The notes under the pieces were generated by a model that was not told the origin of the DNA, made no database searches, and was given only the letters and a program-made list of their open reading frames with translations. Positions 21,563 through 30,079 of a stretch of 40,145 nt of DNA are shown here, piece after piece. The stretch is from contig NZ_JANXUQ010000055.1 in assembly GCF_025356155.1 (NCBI RefSeq), positions 1 to 40,145 on the forward strand, read 5' to 3'. The translations under genes and the position numbers were made by a program. Position 1 is the first letter of the stretch; every line of letters begins with the position of its first letter. The DNA comes from Rhodoferax sp. (GTDB lineage Bacteria > Pseudomonadota > Gammaproteobacteria > Burkholderiales > Burkholderiaceae_C).

Positions 21563-21807
21563 TCGCTGCGCAGCCAGTTCGGAATTCGACACCCACATGC
21601 TGGATAATCCACTCGATACGCGACCCGCCCGCCCATTTTCGTGACAGCAAAGTGATTTTCATGGCCCGGCCCGAAATGTCCCGTCTCGTTTCACTAAATC
21701 CCGGGTTTATCTCGCCTGGACTCCATGGAATATCTCACTTCCCCTCAAACGGCGGTACCCACCCCATGCGCAGGGCGGGCCCGGAGACTAAGCGGGTTTA
21801 AAAGGAC
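21563..21807. other. gene-free junction between prophage and host pyk
   Basis: I see no convincing gene, no copy of the left prophage end, and no continuation of the alpha-E gene in this stretch. Short frames occur but have neither ribosome-binding sites nor sensible products. The prophage/host join must lie here. Neither a clear intrinsic terminator for pyk nor a target-site duplication was found. Confidence 0.6.
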
Positions 21808-23241
21808 TTACCCAACCTGGCAGATCTTCAGCATATTGGTACCACCCGGCGACCCCATGGGCTCTCCACACGTGATGGCATACACATCGCCTTTTTGCAC
21901 AATACCGCGGGACTTCAGGTGGTTCTCGGCTTCCCGCAGCGCCGTATCCCGGTCTGCACTGGTGTCGATAAACAGCGGACGCACATTGCGGTACAGCGCC
22001 ATCTTGCGCTGTGTGGCCACCTTGGACGTCAATGCGTAAATCGGTACGCGGATCAGGTGGCGGCTCATCCACAGCGCGGTGGAGCCGCTGTCGGTCATCG
22101 CCACAATCGCCTTGGCACCCAAATGGTGGGCCGTGAACAACGCACCCATGGCGATGGTCTGGTCGATGCGCTGGAAGGTCTTGCCGGTGAAGTCGGCTTC
22201 CAGTTCAAAGTTTTCATGGCCTTCGGCTGCGTGGCAGATCTTGGCCATTTCCACTATGGTTTCCAGCGGGTACTTGCCGGCAGCGGTCTCGGCCGACAGC
22301 ATCACCGCGTCGGTGCCGTCCAGCACGGCATTGGCCACGTCACTGACCTCGGCACGGGTCGGCACCGGGTTGGTGATCATGGACTCCATCATCTGCGTCG
22401 CGGTGATGACCACACGGTCGTGCTCGCGGGCCAGCTTGATCATGCGCTTTTGCAGGCCGGGCACGATGGCGTTGCCCACCTCTACCGCCAGGTCGCCCCG
22501 GGCGACCATGATGCCGTCGCTGGCCAGCAAAATCTCCAGCAGTTTAGGAATGGCCTCTGCCCGTTCGATCTTGGCGATCAGGCCCGGCTTGTGGTTGAAC
22601 TCGGCAGCGGCCACATTGCACAGCTGGCGCGCCATTTCCATGTCGGTGGCGTTTTTGGGGAAGCTGACCGCCACGTAGTCGGCCTGGAAGCTCATCGCGG
22701 TGCGGATGTCGTCCATGTCCTTGGCGGTCAAAGCCGGTGCCGACAGGCCACCGCCTTGTTTGTTGATGCCCTTGTTGTTGGAGAGCTCGCCACCCAGCTT
22801 GACGGTGGTGTGAATCGCTTCGCCTTTGACGGCGTCCACGGTAATGACGATCAGACCGTCGTTCAGTAACAGGATGTCTCCAGCCTTGACCTCGCGCGGC
22901 AAGGCTTTGTAGTCCAGGCCCACGGCATCGATGTCGCCCAGCTCGGTGCGGGCGGCGTCCAGTACAAATTTTTGACCCGGCTCCAGAAAGACTTTGCCTT
23001 CAGCAAACTTGCCAACGCGGATCTTGGGGCCTTGCAGGTCGGCCATGATCGCGACTTCGCGGCCAGCGCGCTGGGCGGCTTCACGGACCAGACGGGCGCG
23101 GTCGATGTGGTCTTGCGCCTTGCCGTGGCTGAAGTTCAGCCGCACCACGTTGACGCCGGCGCGGATCATCTGCTCCAGCAATGCGGGGTCGCTGGAAGCG
23201 GGGCCTAGGGTGGCAACAATCTTGGTGGCGCGACGTAGCAT
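21808..23241 (-). CDS. pyk: pyruvate kinase
   Basis: The 477-residue enzyme converts phosphoenolpyruvate and ADP to pyruvate and ATP, the last step of glycolysis. It begins LRRATKIVATLGPASSDP; the active-site regions are NVVRLNFSHG, GLIAKIERAEAIPKL, GIMVARGDLAVEVG and a segment with MMESMITNPVPTRAEVSDVA; the C-terminal domain carries TDSGSTALWMSRH. ATG at 23239-23241 is chosen by family and an AGGAG 8 bases upstream. The upstream 246-base gap to the divergent regulator gene holds its promoter region. Confidence 0.97.
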   Translation of the reverse strand: MLRRATKIVATLGPASSDPALLEQMIRAGVNVVRLNFSHGKAQDHIDRARLVREAAQRAGREVAIMADLQGPKIRVGKFAEGKVFLEPGQKFVLDAARTELGDIDAVGLDYKALPREVKAGDILLLNDGLIVITVDAVKGEAIHTTVKLGGELSNNKGINKQGGGLSAPALTAKDMDDIRTAMSFQADYVAVSFPKNATDMEMARQLCNVAAAEFNHKPGLIAKIERAEAIPKLLEILLASDGIMVARGDLAVEVGNAIVPGLQKRMIKLAREHDRVVITATQMMESMITNPVPTRAEVSDVANAVLDGTDAVMLSAETAAGKYPLETIVEMAKICHAAEGHENFELEADFTGKTFQRIDQTIAMGALFTAHHLGAKAIVAMTDSGSTALWMSRHLIRVPIYALTSKVATQRKMALYRNVRPLFIDTSADRDTALREAENHLKSRGIVQKGDVYAITCGEPMGSPGGTNMLKICQVG

Positions 23242-23487
23242 GAATCTGTCTCCTCTTATAGTGTTGGCGATCATTCTCACACGGAACCCCCTTGCGGGCG
23301 TTACACGCCACCGTCAACTTTTGGCGGTTGGCGCAACCCGGTCAGGGCCGAAATGTTGCCCGGCCACCACGTATGGCACTTAGCGTGCAATTGGACGGGC
23401 TTAGGAGGGCATTCACGGATGTTAGGTTCGAACAAGCTGTGGTTCAATGGGACACTTTAACCTGCCAATGTGACGCCTCCTCCTCCC

Positions 23488-24453
23488 ATGATCGCTCTTG
23501 ACACTCCCATGGATGCGCTGCTGGACAGCTCCCATGGCAAGCCCAAGCTGCTGGTTGTGGACGACCAGCCCATCAACATCCAGGTCATGCACCAGGTGTT
23601 TGGCGCCGATTACCAGGTTTTCATGGCCACCAACGGCTCCCAGGCCCTGGCCATCTGCCAGGCCAATCCACCCGATCTGGTGCTGCTGGACGTGGTGATG
23701 CCGGGCATGGACGGTTTTGAGGTCTGCATCCAGCTCAAGGCGCACGATGCCACCCGCAATATCCCCGTCATTTTTGTCACCGCCCACAGCGATGCCGCGC
23801 AAGAGACGCATGGACTGAGCGTGGGTGCCGTGGATTTCATCTCCAAGCCGGTCAACCCCGCCGTGGTGCGGGCCCGGGTCAAGACCCACCTGACGCTCAA
23901 ATTCCAGTCCGACCTGCTGCGCAACCTGGTGTTCCTGGACGGCCTCTCGGGCGTCTACAACCGGCGCTATTTCGACCAGCAACTGGGTGTGGAATGGGCC
24001 CGCGCCGCACGCAACAGCACGCCGCTGTCGGTCATCATGGTGGATGTGGACCATTTCAAGCTCTTCAACGACCGCTACGGCCACCAGGCCGGTGACGACT
24101 GCCTGCGCCAGATTGCGCTGACGCTCAAGTCCGGCCTGCGCCGACCGGCTGATCTGGTGGCGCGTTACGGCGGTGAAGAATTTGCCTGCATCCTGCCTGA
24201 CACGGGTTTTGACGATGCCCTGGCTATGGCCCAGGAAATGGAGCGCATGGTGCGTGCGCAAAAAATTCCCCATGAGTTTTCCCAATTTGACGGTGTGGTC
24301 ACCGCCAGCCTGGGCCTGTCCACCCGTACCGCAAAGGCCGGCGGCGACGCGGTCGCGCTCGTGGGATTGGCCGACGCCCAGCTCTACCAGGCCAAGCAAA
24401 CGGGGCGCGGCCACGTGTGCGGCGCCAAACTCGATGCGCCAGCCCATGGCTGA
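23488..24453 (+). CDS. response regulator with GGDEF domain (diguanylate cyclase, PleD-like)
   Basis: The 321-residue protein has an N-terminal receiver domain (KLLVVDDQPINIQVM, phospho-acceptor in LVLLDVVMPGMDG, IFVTAH, ISKPVNP) and a C-terminal GGDEF domain that makes cyclic di-GMP from GTP. The active-site signature is GGEEF, with VDVDHFKLFNDRYGH upstream. The inhibitory site RxxD is intact as RPAD five residues before GGEEF, so product feedback is expected. ATG 23488 is preferred; GTG 23470 and ATG 23506 are alternatives. No histidine kinase is adjacent. It precedes a second GGDEF gene by 36 bases, and both run opposite to pyk and pgk. Confidence 0.92.
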   Translation: MIALDTPMDALLDSSHGKPKLLVVDDQPINIQVMHQVFGADYQVFMATNGSQALAICQANPPDLVLLDVVMPGMDGFEVCIQLKAHDATRNIPVIFVTAHSDAAQETHGLSVGAVDFISKPVNPAVVRARVKTHLTLKFQSDLLRNLVFLDGLSGVYNRRYFDQQLGVEWARAARNSTPLSVIMVDVDHFKLFNDRYGHQAGDDCLRQIALTLKSGLRRPADLVARYGGEEFACILPDTGFDDALAMAQEMERMVRAQKIPHEFSQFDGVVTASLGLSTRTAKAGGDAVALVGLADAQLYQAKQTGRGHVCGAKLDAPAHG

Positions 24454-24489
24454 GGCAAAACCTGCGACACTCTTGCTCAAAACTCATAG

Positions 24490-25572
24490 ATGGAAAATAG
24501 TGCCCTGACCCGCTCTGCCAGCCTGATTGACCACTTGGTGCAACTCAGTGGTTTGCGCAAGCGTGACGATTTGCTGAGCGGCATCACCCGGGCACTGCTG
24601 GAAACCATTGCCGCAGAAAAGGTCGAAATTTTCGGCCTGGTGCACGACGAAAACCGACAGTTCTGGCTACCGCTGACCCAGGCCCTGCCAGGCACCAAAG
24701 TGCGGTTTGTGACCGACCCCATGCGCGGCGACCCCGAAATGCTGGCGCCGCTTGACAGCGACCCCAACCGCCACCAATGCCAGCAGCGCATGGAAGTGAT
24801 CGAGACATCCCCCACCGCATCGCAAACCGGATTTGTAGCGCGGTTTCCGATGACGGTGGCGGAAGGCGCGACGTTGTGGGGCGTGGCGGAGATCACATCG
24901 ACCCATGCGCTGACCGAGGCCGACCGCAAAGATGCGAACCGCTTGCTGACTATGTACGGCAATATTCTGGACATGCTGGACTACAGCGAACGCGACGCCC
25001 TCACCGGGCTGTGGAACCGCAAACCCTTTGACGACCTGTTCTACAAGACGCTGAAACCGACCGAGGCCGTCGAGGCCGAAAAGCTGCCCGACGGGGTAGA
25101 CCACCGGTCCGCCACCACACCGTCCAATTTCTGGCTGGCCATGGTCGACATCGACCACTTCAAGGTGGTCAACGACACCTATGGCCACCTGATCGGCGAC
25201 GAAGTCCTGATCCTGGTTGCCCGCTTGCTGAAGAGTTCATTTCGCGCCTACGACCGGGTCTACCGCTTTGGCGGCGAAGAATTTTTGGTGGTGCTGCGCA
25301 GCGCCGACCACGACGCCGCTGTGGCAGCCGTGGAGCGTTTCCGCACCAACATGGCCGCCTACGAATTCCCCCAGGCCGGCCGCATCACCGCCAGCCTGGG
25401 CGTCACCGAGATCATGGCCGGCGACACGCCCGCTGCCGCTTGCGAACGCGCGGACCAGGCCGTCTACTACGCCAAGCACCATGGCCGCAACCAGGTGTGC
25501 AGCGAAGCCGATCTGGTGCGCCGCGGCCTGCTCAAGGTCGACCTCAAGGTCGGCGACATCGAGCTGTTTTAA
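24490..25572 (+). CDS. GAF-like sensor with GGDEF domain (diguanylate cyclase)
   Basis: The 360-residue product has an N-terminal GAF-like region (about 15-160; DLLSGITRALLETIAAEKVE, IFGLVHDENRQFWLPLT) and a GGDEF domain beginning YSERDALTGLWNRKPFDDL, with MVDIDHFKVVNDTYGH, then RAYDRVYRFGGEEF. Both the catalytic GGEEF and the inhibitory site RxxD (RAYD) are present. An unusual extra stretch (about 190-215, TEAVEAEKLPDGVDHRS) lies between the domain start and its substrate-binding part. It is probably co-transcribed with the response regulator upstream; together they may form a c-di-GMP control pair. Confidence 0.9.
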   Translation: MENSALTRSASLIDHLVQLSGLRKRDDLLSGITRALLETIAAEKVEIFGLVHDENRQFWLPLTQALPGTKVRFVTDPMRGDPEMLAPLDSDPNRHQCQQRMEVIETSPTASQTGFVARFPMTVAEGATLWGVAEITSTHALTEADRKDANRLLTMYGNILDMLDYSERDALTGLWNRKPFDDLFYKTLKPTEAVEAEKLPDGVDHRSATTPSNFWLAMVDIDHFKVVNDTYGHLIGDEVLILVARLLKSSFRAYDRVYRFGGEEFLVVLRSADHDAAVAAVERFRTNMAAYEFPQAGRITASLGVTEIMAGDTPAAACERADQAVYYAKHHGRNQVCSEADLVRRGLLKVDLKVGDIELF

Positions 25573-25594
25573 ACTCACTTTGGGGTTTTTGGCG

Positions 25595-25663
25595 AGCGAC
25601 TTAAGCCTTTCTGGCCTCTAGCCCTCGCAAACATTGCGTTAACAGCTACTAATTTGATAGTGC
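25595..25663. repeat. intergenic repeat of Comamonadaceae type
   Basis: The stretch with GGCCTCTAGCCCTCGCAAA and, further on, AGCTACTAATTTGATAGTG resembles a short dispersed repeat frequent between genes in Comamonadaceae; the AGCTACTAATTT part can form an imperfect hairpin (CTACT/ATAG). A related GCTAT...ATAGC sequence is embedded in fmt (28392-28408). It stands between the convergent ends of the second GGDEF gene and pgk, where it may assist termination. Confidence 0.5.
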
Positions 25664-25664
25664 C

Positions 25665-26864
25665 TTATGCTGCAGCCCGACGTGTCAGCACCTCAAAGGC
25701 CGGCAGGGTCTTGCCCTCCAGCACCTCCAGAAAAGCGCCCCCGCCAGTGCTGATGTAGCCCACCTTGTCTTGGATGCCGTATTTGGCAATCGCGGCCAGC
25801 GTGTCGCCGCCACCGGCAATACTGAAGGCGCTGCTGCCTGCAATCGCCTGCGCAATCACCTTGGTTCCGTTCTCGAACGCGGCAAACTCGAACACGCCGA
25901 CTGGACCGTTCCAGACGATGGTGCCAGCCTTCTTCAGTTGGTCGGCCAGCGCTTGCGCAGTTTGGGGGCCAATGTCCAAAATCAGATCGTCGTCGGCCAC
26001 ATCGGTCGCGGCCTTGACGGTGGCCTCGGCATCGGCAGAGAAGGTTTTGGCGGTGACCACATCAGTGGGGATAGGGACGGCTGCACCACGGGCCTTCATG
26101 GCTTCGATGACAGCCTTTGCTTGGTCCAGCAGATCGGGTTCGGCCAGGCTCTTGCCAATCTTCAGGCCAGCAGCCAGCATGAAGGTGTTCGCAATACCAC
26201 CGCCGACGATGAGCTGGTCCACGTTCTCGGCCAGGCTCTTCAGAATGGTGAGTTTGGTCGACACTTTGGAGCCGGCGACGATGGCGACCAAGGGGCGCTT
26301 GGGGGCGAGCAGGGCTTTGCTGATCGCATCCATCTCGGCCGCCAGCAGCGGGCCGGCGCAGGCGATGGGGGCATATTCGGCAATGCCGTAGGTGCTGGCT
26401 TCGGCGCGGTGGGCGGTGCCAAAGGCGTCGTGCACAAAGATATCGCACAGCGCGGCCATCTTGCGGGCCAGCGCTTCGTCGTTCTTTTTCTCACCCTTGT
26501 TGACGCGGCAGTTTTCCAGCATCACCAGTTGACCGGGCGCCACCGTCACGCCGTCCACCCAGTTGGCAACCACGGGAATCGTGCGGCCGTCCATCAGCTC
26601 GCCCATGCGCGCAGCCACCGGCGCCAGCGAATCGGCAGGTGTGAACGCGCCTTCGGTCGGACGACCCAGGTGCGAGGTCACCATGACCGCCGCCGCACCG
26701 GCGTCCAGCGCCATTTGGATGCACGGGATGCTGGCGCGCACGCGGGTGTCTTCAGTGATGTTTCCGCCATCGTCTTGGGGCACATTCAAATCGGCACGGA
26801 TGAAGACACGTTTGCCAGCCACTTGGCCGCGTGCGCACAGATCGGAGAAGCGGATGACGTTCAT
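25665..26864 (-). CDS. pgk: phosphoglycerate kinase
   Basis: The 399-residue enzyme transfers the acyl phosphate of 1,3-bisphosphoglycerate to ADP. Family motifs are all visible: [15 protein letters not shown] near the N-terminus, [58 protein letters not shown], and the nucleotide-binding [13 protein letters not shown] and GGGDTLAAI near the C-terminus. ATG at 26862-26864 gives the family N-terminus (MNVIRFSDL); the frame is open further upstream without meaning. In this family of bacteria pgk and pyk are commonly neighbours; here two GGDEF genes lie between them. Confidence 0.97.
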   Translation of the reverse strand: MNVIRFSDLCARGQVAGKRVFIRADLNVPQDDGGNITEDTRVRASIPCIQMALDAGAAAVMVTSHLGRPTEGAFTPADSLAPVAARMGELMDGRTIPVVANWVDGVTVAPGQLVMLENCRVNKGEKKNDEALARKMAALCDIFVHDAFGTAHRAEASTYGIAEYAPIACAGPLLAAEMDAISKALLAPKRPLVAIVAGSKVSTKLTILKSLAENVDQLIVGGGIANTFMLAAGLKIGKSLAEPDLLDQAKAVIEAMKARGAAVPIPTDVVTAKTFSADAEATVKAATDVADDDLILDIGPQTAQALADQLKKAGTIVWNGPVGVFEFAAFENGTKVIAQAIAGSSAFSIAGGGDTLAAIAKYGIQDKVGYISTGGGAFLEVLEGKTLPAFEVLTRRAAA

Positions 26865-27033
26865 AGTGGAATAGACCTTGAAGGAAAAGTGGGAAAGCTG
26901 TGGCGCACCGGGCTGGCGGGCTGTGGCGGGATTGTAGAAGAGCGGCTTTGGGGTCGAGGACTCGCGGTTACAGACATGCGACAACTTGAACAACCGACCT
27001 CTGGACATCCAATATCCGAGCTTCCAATATCCG

Positions 27034-27091
27034 ACAACCCACTCCCCCAGCCCCTCGCCCGGCGGGGCGAGGGGCTGGGGGAGTGGGTTGT
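27034..27091. repeat. 27-bp perfect hairpin repeat between azlD and pgk
   Basis: Arms 27034-27060 and 27065-27091 are perfect reverse complements of 27 bases with a 4-base GGCG loop (core CCCCCAGCCCCTCGCCC). No T run follows on either strand, so it is unlike an intrinsic terminator and more like a REP or palindromic-unit repeat. A short direct repeat CCAATATCCGA occurs twice just to its left (27009-27033). Confidence 0.8.
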
Positions 27092-27120
27092 TAGGCTATT
27101 CGGTGATTTGGCAGCTGGGG

Positions 27121-27483
27121 TTACCACCCCAACCCAATATGCAACGGCAAATAAACCGCCATCCCAACAACAATCGTCCCCAACACCACCTGCCCTGCCC
27201 CCTTACGCCAGAAGAAGTAGGCAACACCAGCCATCGCCGCATACAGACGCGCATCCAGCAGCGTGTGGATCGGTACGCCCTGCGTCATCACAATCTCGGG
27301 CACGATGACGGCGGAAAGGGCCGCGATCGGCGCGTACTGCAGGCCCCGCTGCGCCCAGTGCGGCAGGGTCCAGGGCTTGCTGGAGATGAAGAAGAAAGAG
27401 CGCGACAGCACGCTGACACCGGCCATCAGCACGATGGTCAGCAGGGTCCACGGGTCGGTATCGCCGCTGAAGAATTCGGTCAT
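27121..27483 (-). CDS. azlD: AzlD-family branched-chain amino acid export subunit
   Basis: The 120-residue product has four hydrophobic segments (WTLLTIVLMAGVSVLSRSFF, APIAALSAVIVPEIV, LYAAMAGVAYFFW, VVLGTIVVGMAVYLPLHI), the layout of AzlD, the small subunit of AzlCD exporters (the YgaH partner of YgaZ). ATG at 27481-27483 follows the azlC stop by one base, so the two form one translational unit. Substrate is inferred from the family; branched-chain or other small amino acids are possible. Confidence 0.85.
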   Translation of the reverse strand: MTEFFSGDTDPWTLLTIVLMAGVSVLSRSFFFISSKPWTLPHWAQRGLQYAPIAALSAVIVPEIVMTQGVPIHTLLDARLYAAMAGVAYFFWRKGAGQVVLGTIVVGMAVYLPLHIGLGW

Positions 27484-27484
27484 C

Positions 27485-28234
27485 TCAGTGGCCTCCGCCC
27501 GGTGGCTTAGCGGGATGGGCGTGCGGAGCTGTTTTTTCGAGCAGCAGGCAGACCAGCACGGATGCGGCAATCGCCGTCAGGATATTGAGCTTGAGCGGCA
27601 GCGCAAAGGCCGCCACGGCCGCCGTACCCGCGACCGCCGCGGAGATCCAGCGCAGCTTGGTGGACGCCAGTGAACACAACATGCCCAGCAGCGCCAAAAT
27701 GCCGGCGAAACCCAAGCCCCATTGCGCCGGAATGGCATTGGCCAGCACCACACCCAGGATGCTGAACGAGGTCCAGCTGATCCAGTTGAGGCCACCATTA
27801 CCCACCAGATAGGCCATCTGGGCCACACGCCCGGAGTCATCGGTCGGAGGGCGGGCAAAGCGTTTGACGAACAACACATAGGTCAGGTCGCCAGTCAGGT
27901 AACCGGCCAATAGCCGGTCACGCAGCGGCAGATGTATCACGTAGGGCCGCATGTGCACGCTGAACACGACAAAACGCAGGTTGACACACAGCGCGGTGGC
28001 CAGCACGACCCAGATCGGCGCGCCGGCCAGTATCAGCGGGATGGCAGCCAGTTGCGAACTACCGGCAAAGACGATACCCGCCATCAACAAGGCCTCGGCC
28101 GTACTCATGCCGGACTTGACCATGGCCACACCGGTCATCAATCCCCAGGCGGCGATGCCGGTGGCCACGCCCATCATGTCGGCCACGCCCTGGCGGAACT
28201 CGGGGTGGCGGAAATTTTCGCGGCGCAGCAGCAT
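27485..28234 (-). CDS. azlC: AzlC-family branched-chain amino acid exporter
   Basis: The 249-residue membrane protein shows the AzlC pattern: GVATGIAAWGLMTGVAMVKS, AEALLMAGIVFAGSSQLAAI, NLRFVVFSVHMRPY, LAGYLTGDLTYVLFVKRF, with about seven to eight membrane segments. It works with AzlD to export branched-chain amino acids. The start lies 15 bases downstream of the fmt stop, so the genes def, fmt, azlC and azlD probably belong to one leftward transcript. Confidence 0.9.
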   Translation of the reverse strand: MLLRRENFRHPEFRQGVADMMGVATGIAAWGLMTGVAMVKSGMSTAEALLMAGIVFAGSSQLAAIPLILAGAPIWVVLATALCVNLRFVVFSVHMRPYVIHLPLRDRLLAGYLTGDLTYVLFVKRFARPPTDDSGRVAQMAYLVGNGGLNWISWTSFSILGVVLANAIPAQWGLGFAGILALLGMLCSLASTKLRWISAAVAGTAAVAAFALPLKLNILTAIAASVLVCLLLEKTAPHAHPAKPPGGGH

Positions 28235-28249
28235 CGTGGACAGTACGGC

Positions 28250-29260
28250 TCAAGCGCCGGCAGTGGGCGGCGTTGCGCCAGCCGCCAGCGGCAGCAGGTC
28301 AAACTGCATGCCCACCTGCAAGTCAAAGCCGCGTATGAAGTCCGCCACGGGCAGGCGCTTGCCGCCGGGGCGTTGCATTTCGGTCAGGACGGCTATGGAA
28401 TTCATAGCTGCAACCTCAATACCACCGAGGGCTACCGCCCGAATTTCTCCAAGACCTTGTGCCGCAACGGCATCCCCAAGCCGTGCCCCCCAGACCTTGA
28501 TGACTTCGCCATTCAGCGTGACCGTGGCGCCAGGAAACGGGTTGAAGGCCCGCACGCGCCGCACGATGCTGGCAGCGTCCAGGCGCCAGTCGATGGCGGC
28601 TTCGTGTTTTTCGATCTTGTGGGCGTAGGTGATGCCGTGCGCCGGTTGCGGCACGGGCTCCAAACGCCCGGCAGCGGCCATGTCCAGCGCCATGACGATC
28701 AGCTCGCCACCGAGCACGGCCATGCGGTCGTGCAAGGTGGCCGTGGTGTCGGTGGGCAGGATGTCGATGTTGCGCACCAGCAGCATGTCGCCGGTGTCCA
28801 ATCCTGCATCCATCTGCATGATGGTGATGCCCGTATCCAGATCGCCTGCCTCTATGGCCCTATGGATAGGCGCAGCACCGCGCCAGCGCGGCAGCAAAGA
28901 ACCGTGAATGTTGAGACAACCGAACTTGTTTGGCACGGCCATGTCATCTAAAACCCATTGCGGCAAGATCAGGCCATAGGCGGCGACCACCATCACATCC
29001 GCTTGCGCGTCCGCAATCGCCTGGCGGGCGGCAGCAGCGTCTTCGGGGTACTTGCCATCCAGGCGCAAGCTGCGCGGCTGGGCAACGGGTAGACCCTGCT
29101 CCAGTGCGAACTGTTTGACGGCGGAGGCCTGCAGCTTCATGCCGCGCCCGGCAGGCCGGTCCGGCTGGCTCAGCACCAGGGCAATGGTATGGCCGCTGGC
29201 ATGCAGAGCCTTCAACGCTACACGGGCAAACTCGGGTGTACCAGCAAAAATGACTCTCAA
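28250..29260 (-). CDS. fmt: methionyl-tRNA formyltransferase
   Basis: The 336-residue enzyme formylates initiator Met-tRNA using 10-formyl-tetrahydrofolate. The start is TTG (29258-29260), since [12 protein letters not shown] is the family N-terminus and GGGAG lies about 6 bases upstream; no ATG is available there. Motifs are [16 protein letters not shown], the catalytic [21 protein letters not shown] region, [16 protein letters not shown], and a C-terminal tRNA-binding domain from about residue 205. It is 28 bases downstream of def, the partner that later removes the formyl group. Confidence 0.95.
   Translation of the reverse strand: MRVIFAGTPEFARVALKALHASGHTIALVLSQPDRPAGRGMKLQASAVKQFALEQGLPVAQPRSLRLDGKYPEDAAAARQAIADAQADVMVVAAYGLILPQWVLDDMAVPNKFGCLNIHGSLLPRWRGAAPIHRAIEAGDLDTGITIMQMDAGLDTGDMLLVRNIDILPTDTTATLHDRMAVLGGELIVMALDMAAAGRLEPVPQPAHGITYAHKIEKHEAAIDWRLDAASIVRRVRAFNPFPGATVTLNGEVIKVWGARLGDAVAAQGLGEIRAVALGGIEVAAMNSIAVLTEMQRPGGKRLPVADFIRGFDLQVGMQFDLLPLAAGATPPTAGA
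28392..28408. repeat. GCTAT...ATAGC palindromic repeat inside fmt
   Basis: GCTATGGAATTCATAGC is a near-perfect palindrome of the GCTATNNAATTNATAGC type, here used as coding sequence (AAMNSIAV) in the C-terminal domain of fmt, where family sequences are variable. It resembles the AGCTACTAATTTGATAGTG unit at 25643-25661, suggesting insertion of a dispersed repeat into a tolerant part of the gene. Confidence 0.4.
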
Positions 29261-29288
29261 CGGATGCTCCCGGGTCGACCGCAAAGCG

Positions 29289-29795
29289 TCACTGGGCGTC
29301 CTCGCGCTGGGCCTTGACCATTTTCTTCTTGATGCGGTTGCGCTTGAGCGGCGACAGGTATTCGACAAACACCTTGCCCAGCAAATGGTCCATCTCGTGC
29401 TGGATGCACACGGCCAGCAACTCATCGGCTTCGATCACCCGTACGGCGCCGCTCAGATCTTGGGCGCGCACGTGCACGGCGTCAAAACGCTGCACGCCGT
29501 CGTAGATGCCGGGCACGGACAAGCAGCCTTCTTCATTGAGGTGGGTCTCGGGGCTGGTCCACACCAGTTCGGGGTTAATCAGCACCAGGGGTTCATCGCG
29601 CTCTTCAGATACGTCGATAACGATGACACGCTCGTGCACATCGACCTGGGTTGCCGCGAGACCTATGCCTTTGGCGTCGTACATGGTCTCCAGCATATGG
29701 GCGACCAAGGTCTGGATGCGTTCGTCCACGGCAGCGACCGGCTTGGCGACTTTGTGCAGTTTGGGGTCTGGGTAGCAAAGGATAGGAAGCAGCAT
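29289..29795 (-). CDS. def: peptide deformylase
   Basis: The 168-residue metalloenzyme removes the formyl group from the N-terminal methionine of new proteins. The three family motifs are intact: GIGLAATQ at 43-50, EGCLS at 89-93 with the metal-binding cysteine, and HEMDH at 133-137 with the two metal-binding histidines and catalytic E134. The length is normal for a type 1 enzyme. It is the first gene of the leftward def-fmt run, divergent from the LysM gene; the two promoters share a region containing a 60-bp tandem repeat. Confidence 0.97.
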   Translation of the reverse strand: MLLPILCYPDPKLHKVAKPVAAVDERIQTLVAHMLETMYDAKGIGLAATQVDVHERVIVIDVSEERDEPLVLINPELVWTSPETHLNEEGCLSVPGIYDGVQRFDAVHVRAQDLSGAVRVIEADELLAVCIQHEMDHLLGKVFVEYLSPLKRNRIKKKMVKAQREDAQ

Positions 29796-29800
29796 ATTAA

Positions 29801-29920
29801 TCAGTTGAGGACAGAGCTTGCTCGCTGCGCGTGCTGCGGACTGTTCCGCAAGGTTTCACATTAGTTGAGGACAGGGCTTGCTCGCTTTACAGGCTGCGGA
29901 CTGTCCCGCAAGGTTTCACA
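29801..29920. repeat. two tandem 60-bp repeats between def and lysM
   Basis: Copies at 29803-29860 and 29863-29920 have an exact 60-base period and differ at only about eight of 58 positions, most of them in one short block (GCGCGT against TTACAG). Each contains AGTTGAGGACAG, GCTTGCTCGCT and a hairpin TGCGGA-CTGT-TCCGCA (one mismatch in the second copy) ending CAAGGTTTCACA. The pair sits in the divergent promoter region of def and the LysM gene. Confidence 0.9.
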
Positions 29921-30079
29921 ATTGTGGCTATTTTCGCCACTTTTGGGCCTTTGCGCACCGCCAGTTGGCTAAAAACGTTGCCGAATCAAGGGCTTGAGCG
30001 CAAAATCGCGCGTAACTTATCAAGTTCTTCCCTGGAAATGCAGCACGATATGACGACACACCTCAAAGGCGAATCCACG

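Noticed and set aside
21895..22869. Rightward 324-codon frame opposite pyk
   Set aside because: Pure shadow of a highly conserved enzyme; histidine/glycine-rich nonsense product.
25770..27308. Rightward 512-codon frame opposite pgk and running into the hairpin repeat
   Set aside because: Shadow of pgk; the repeat-encoded part is proline/serine-rich low complexity with no start signal.
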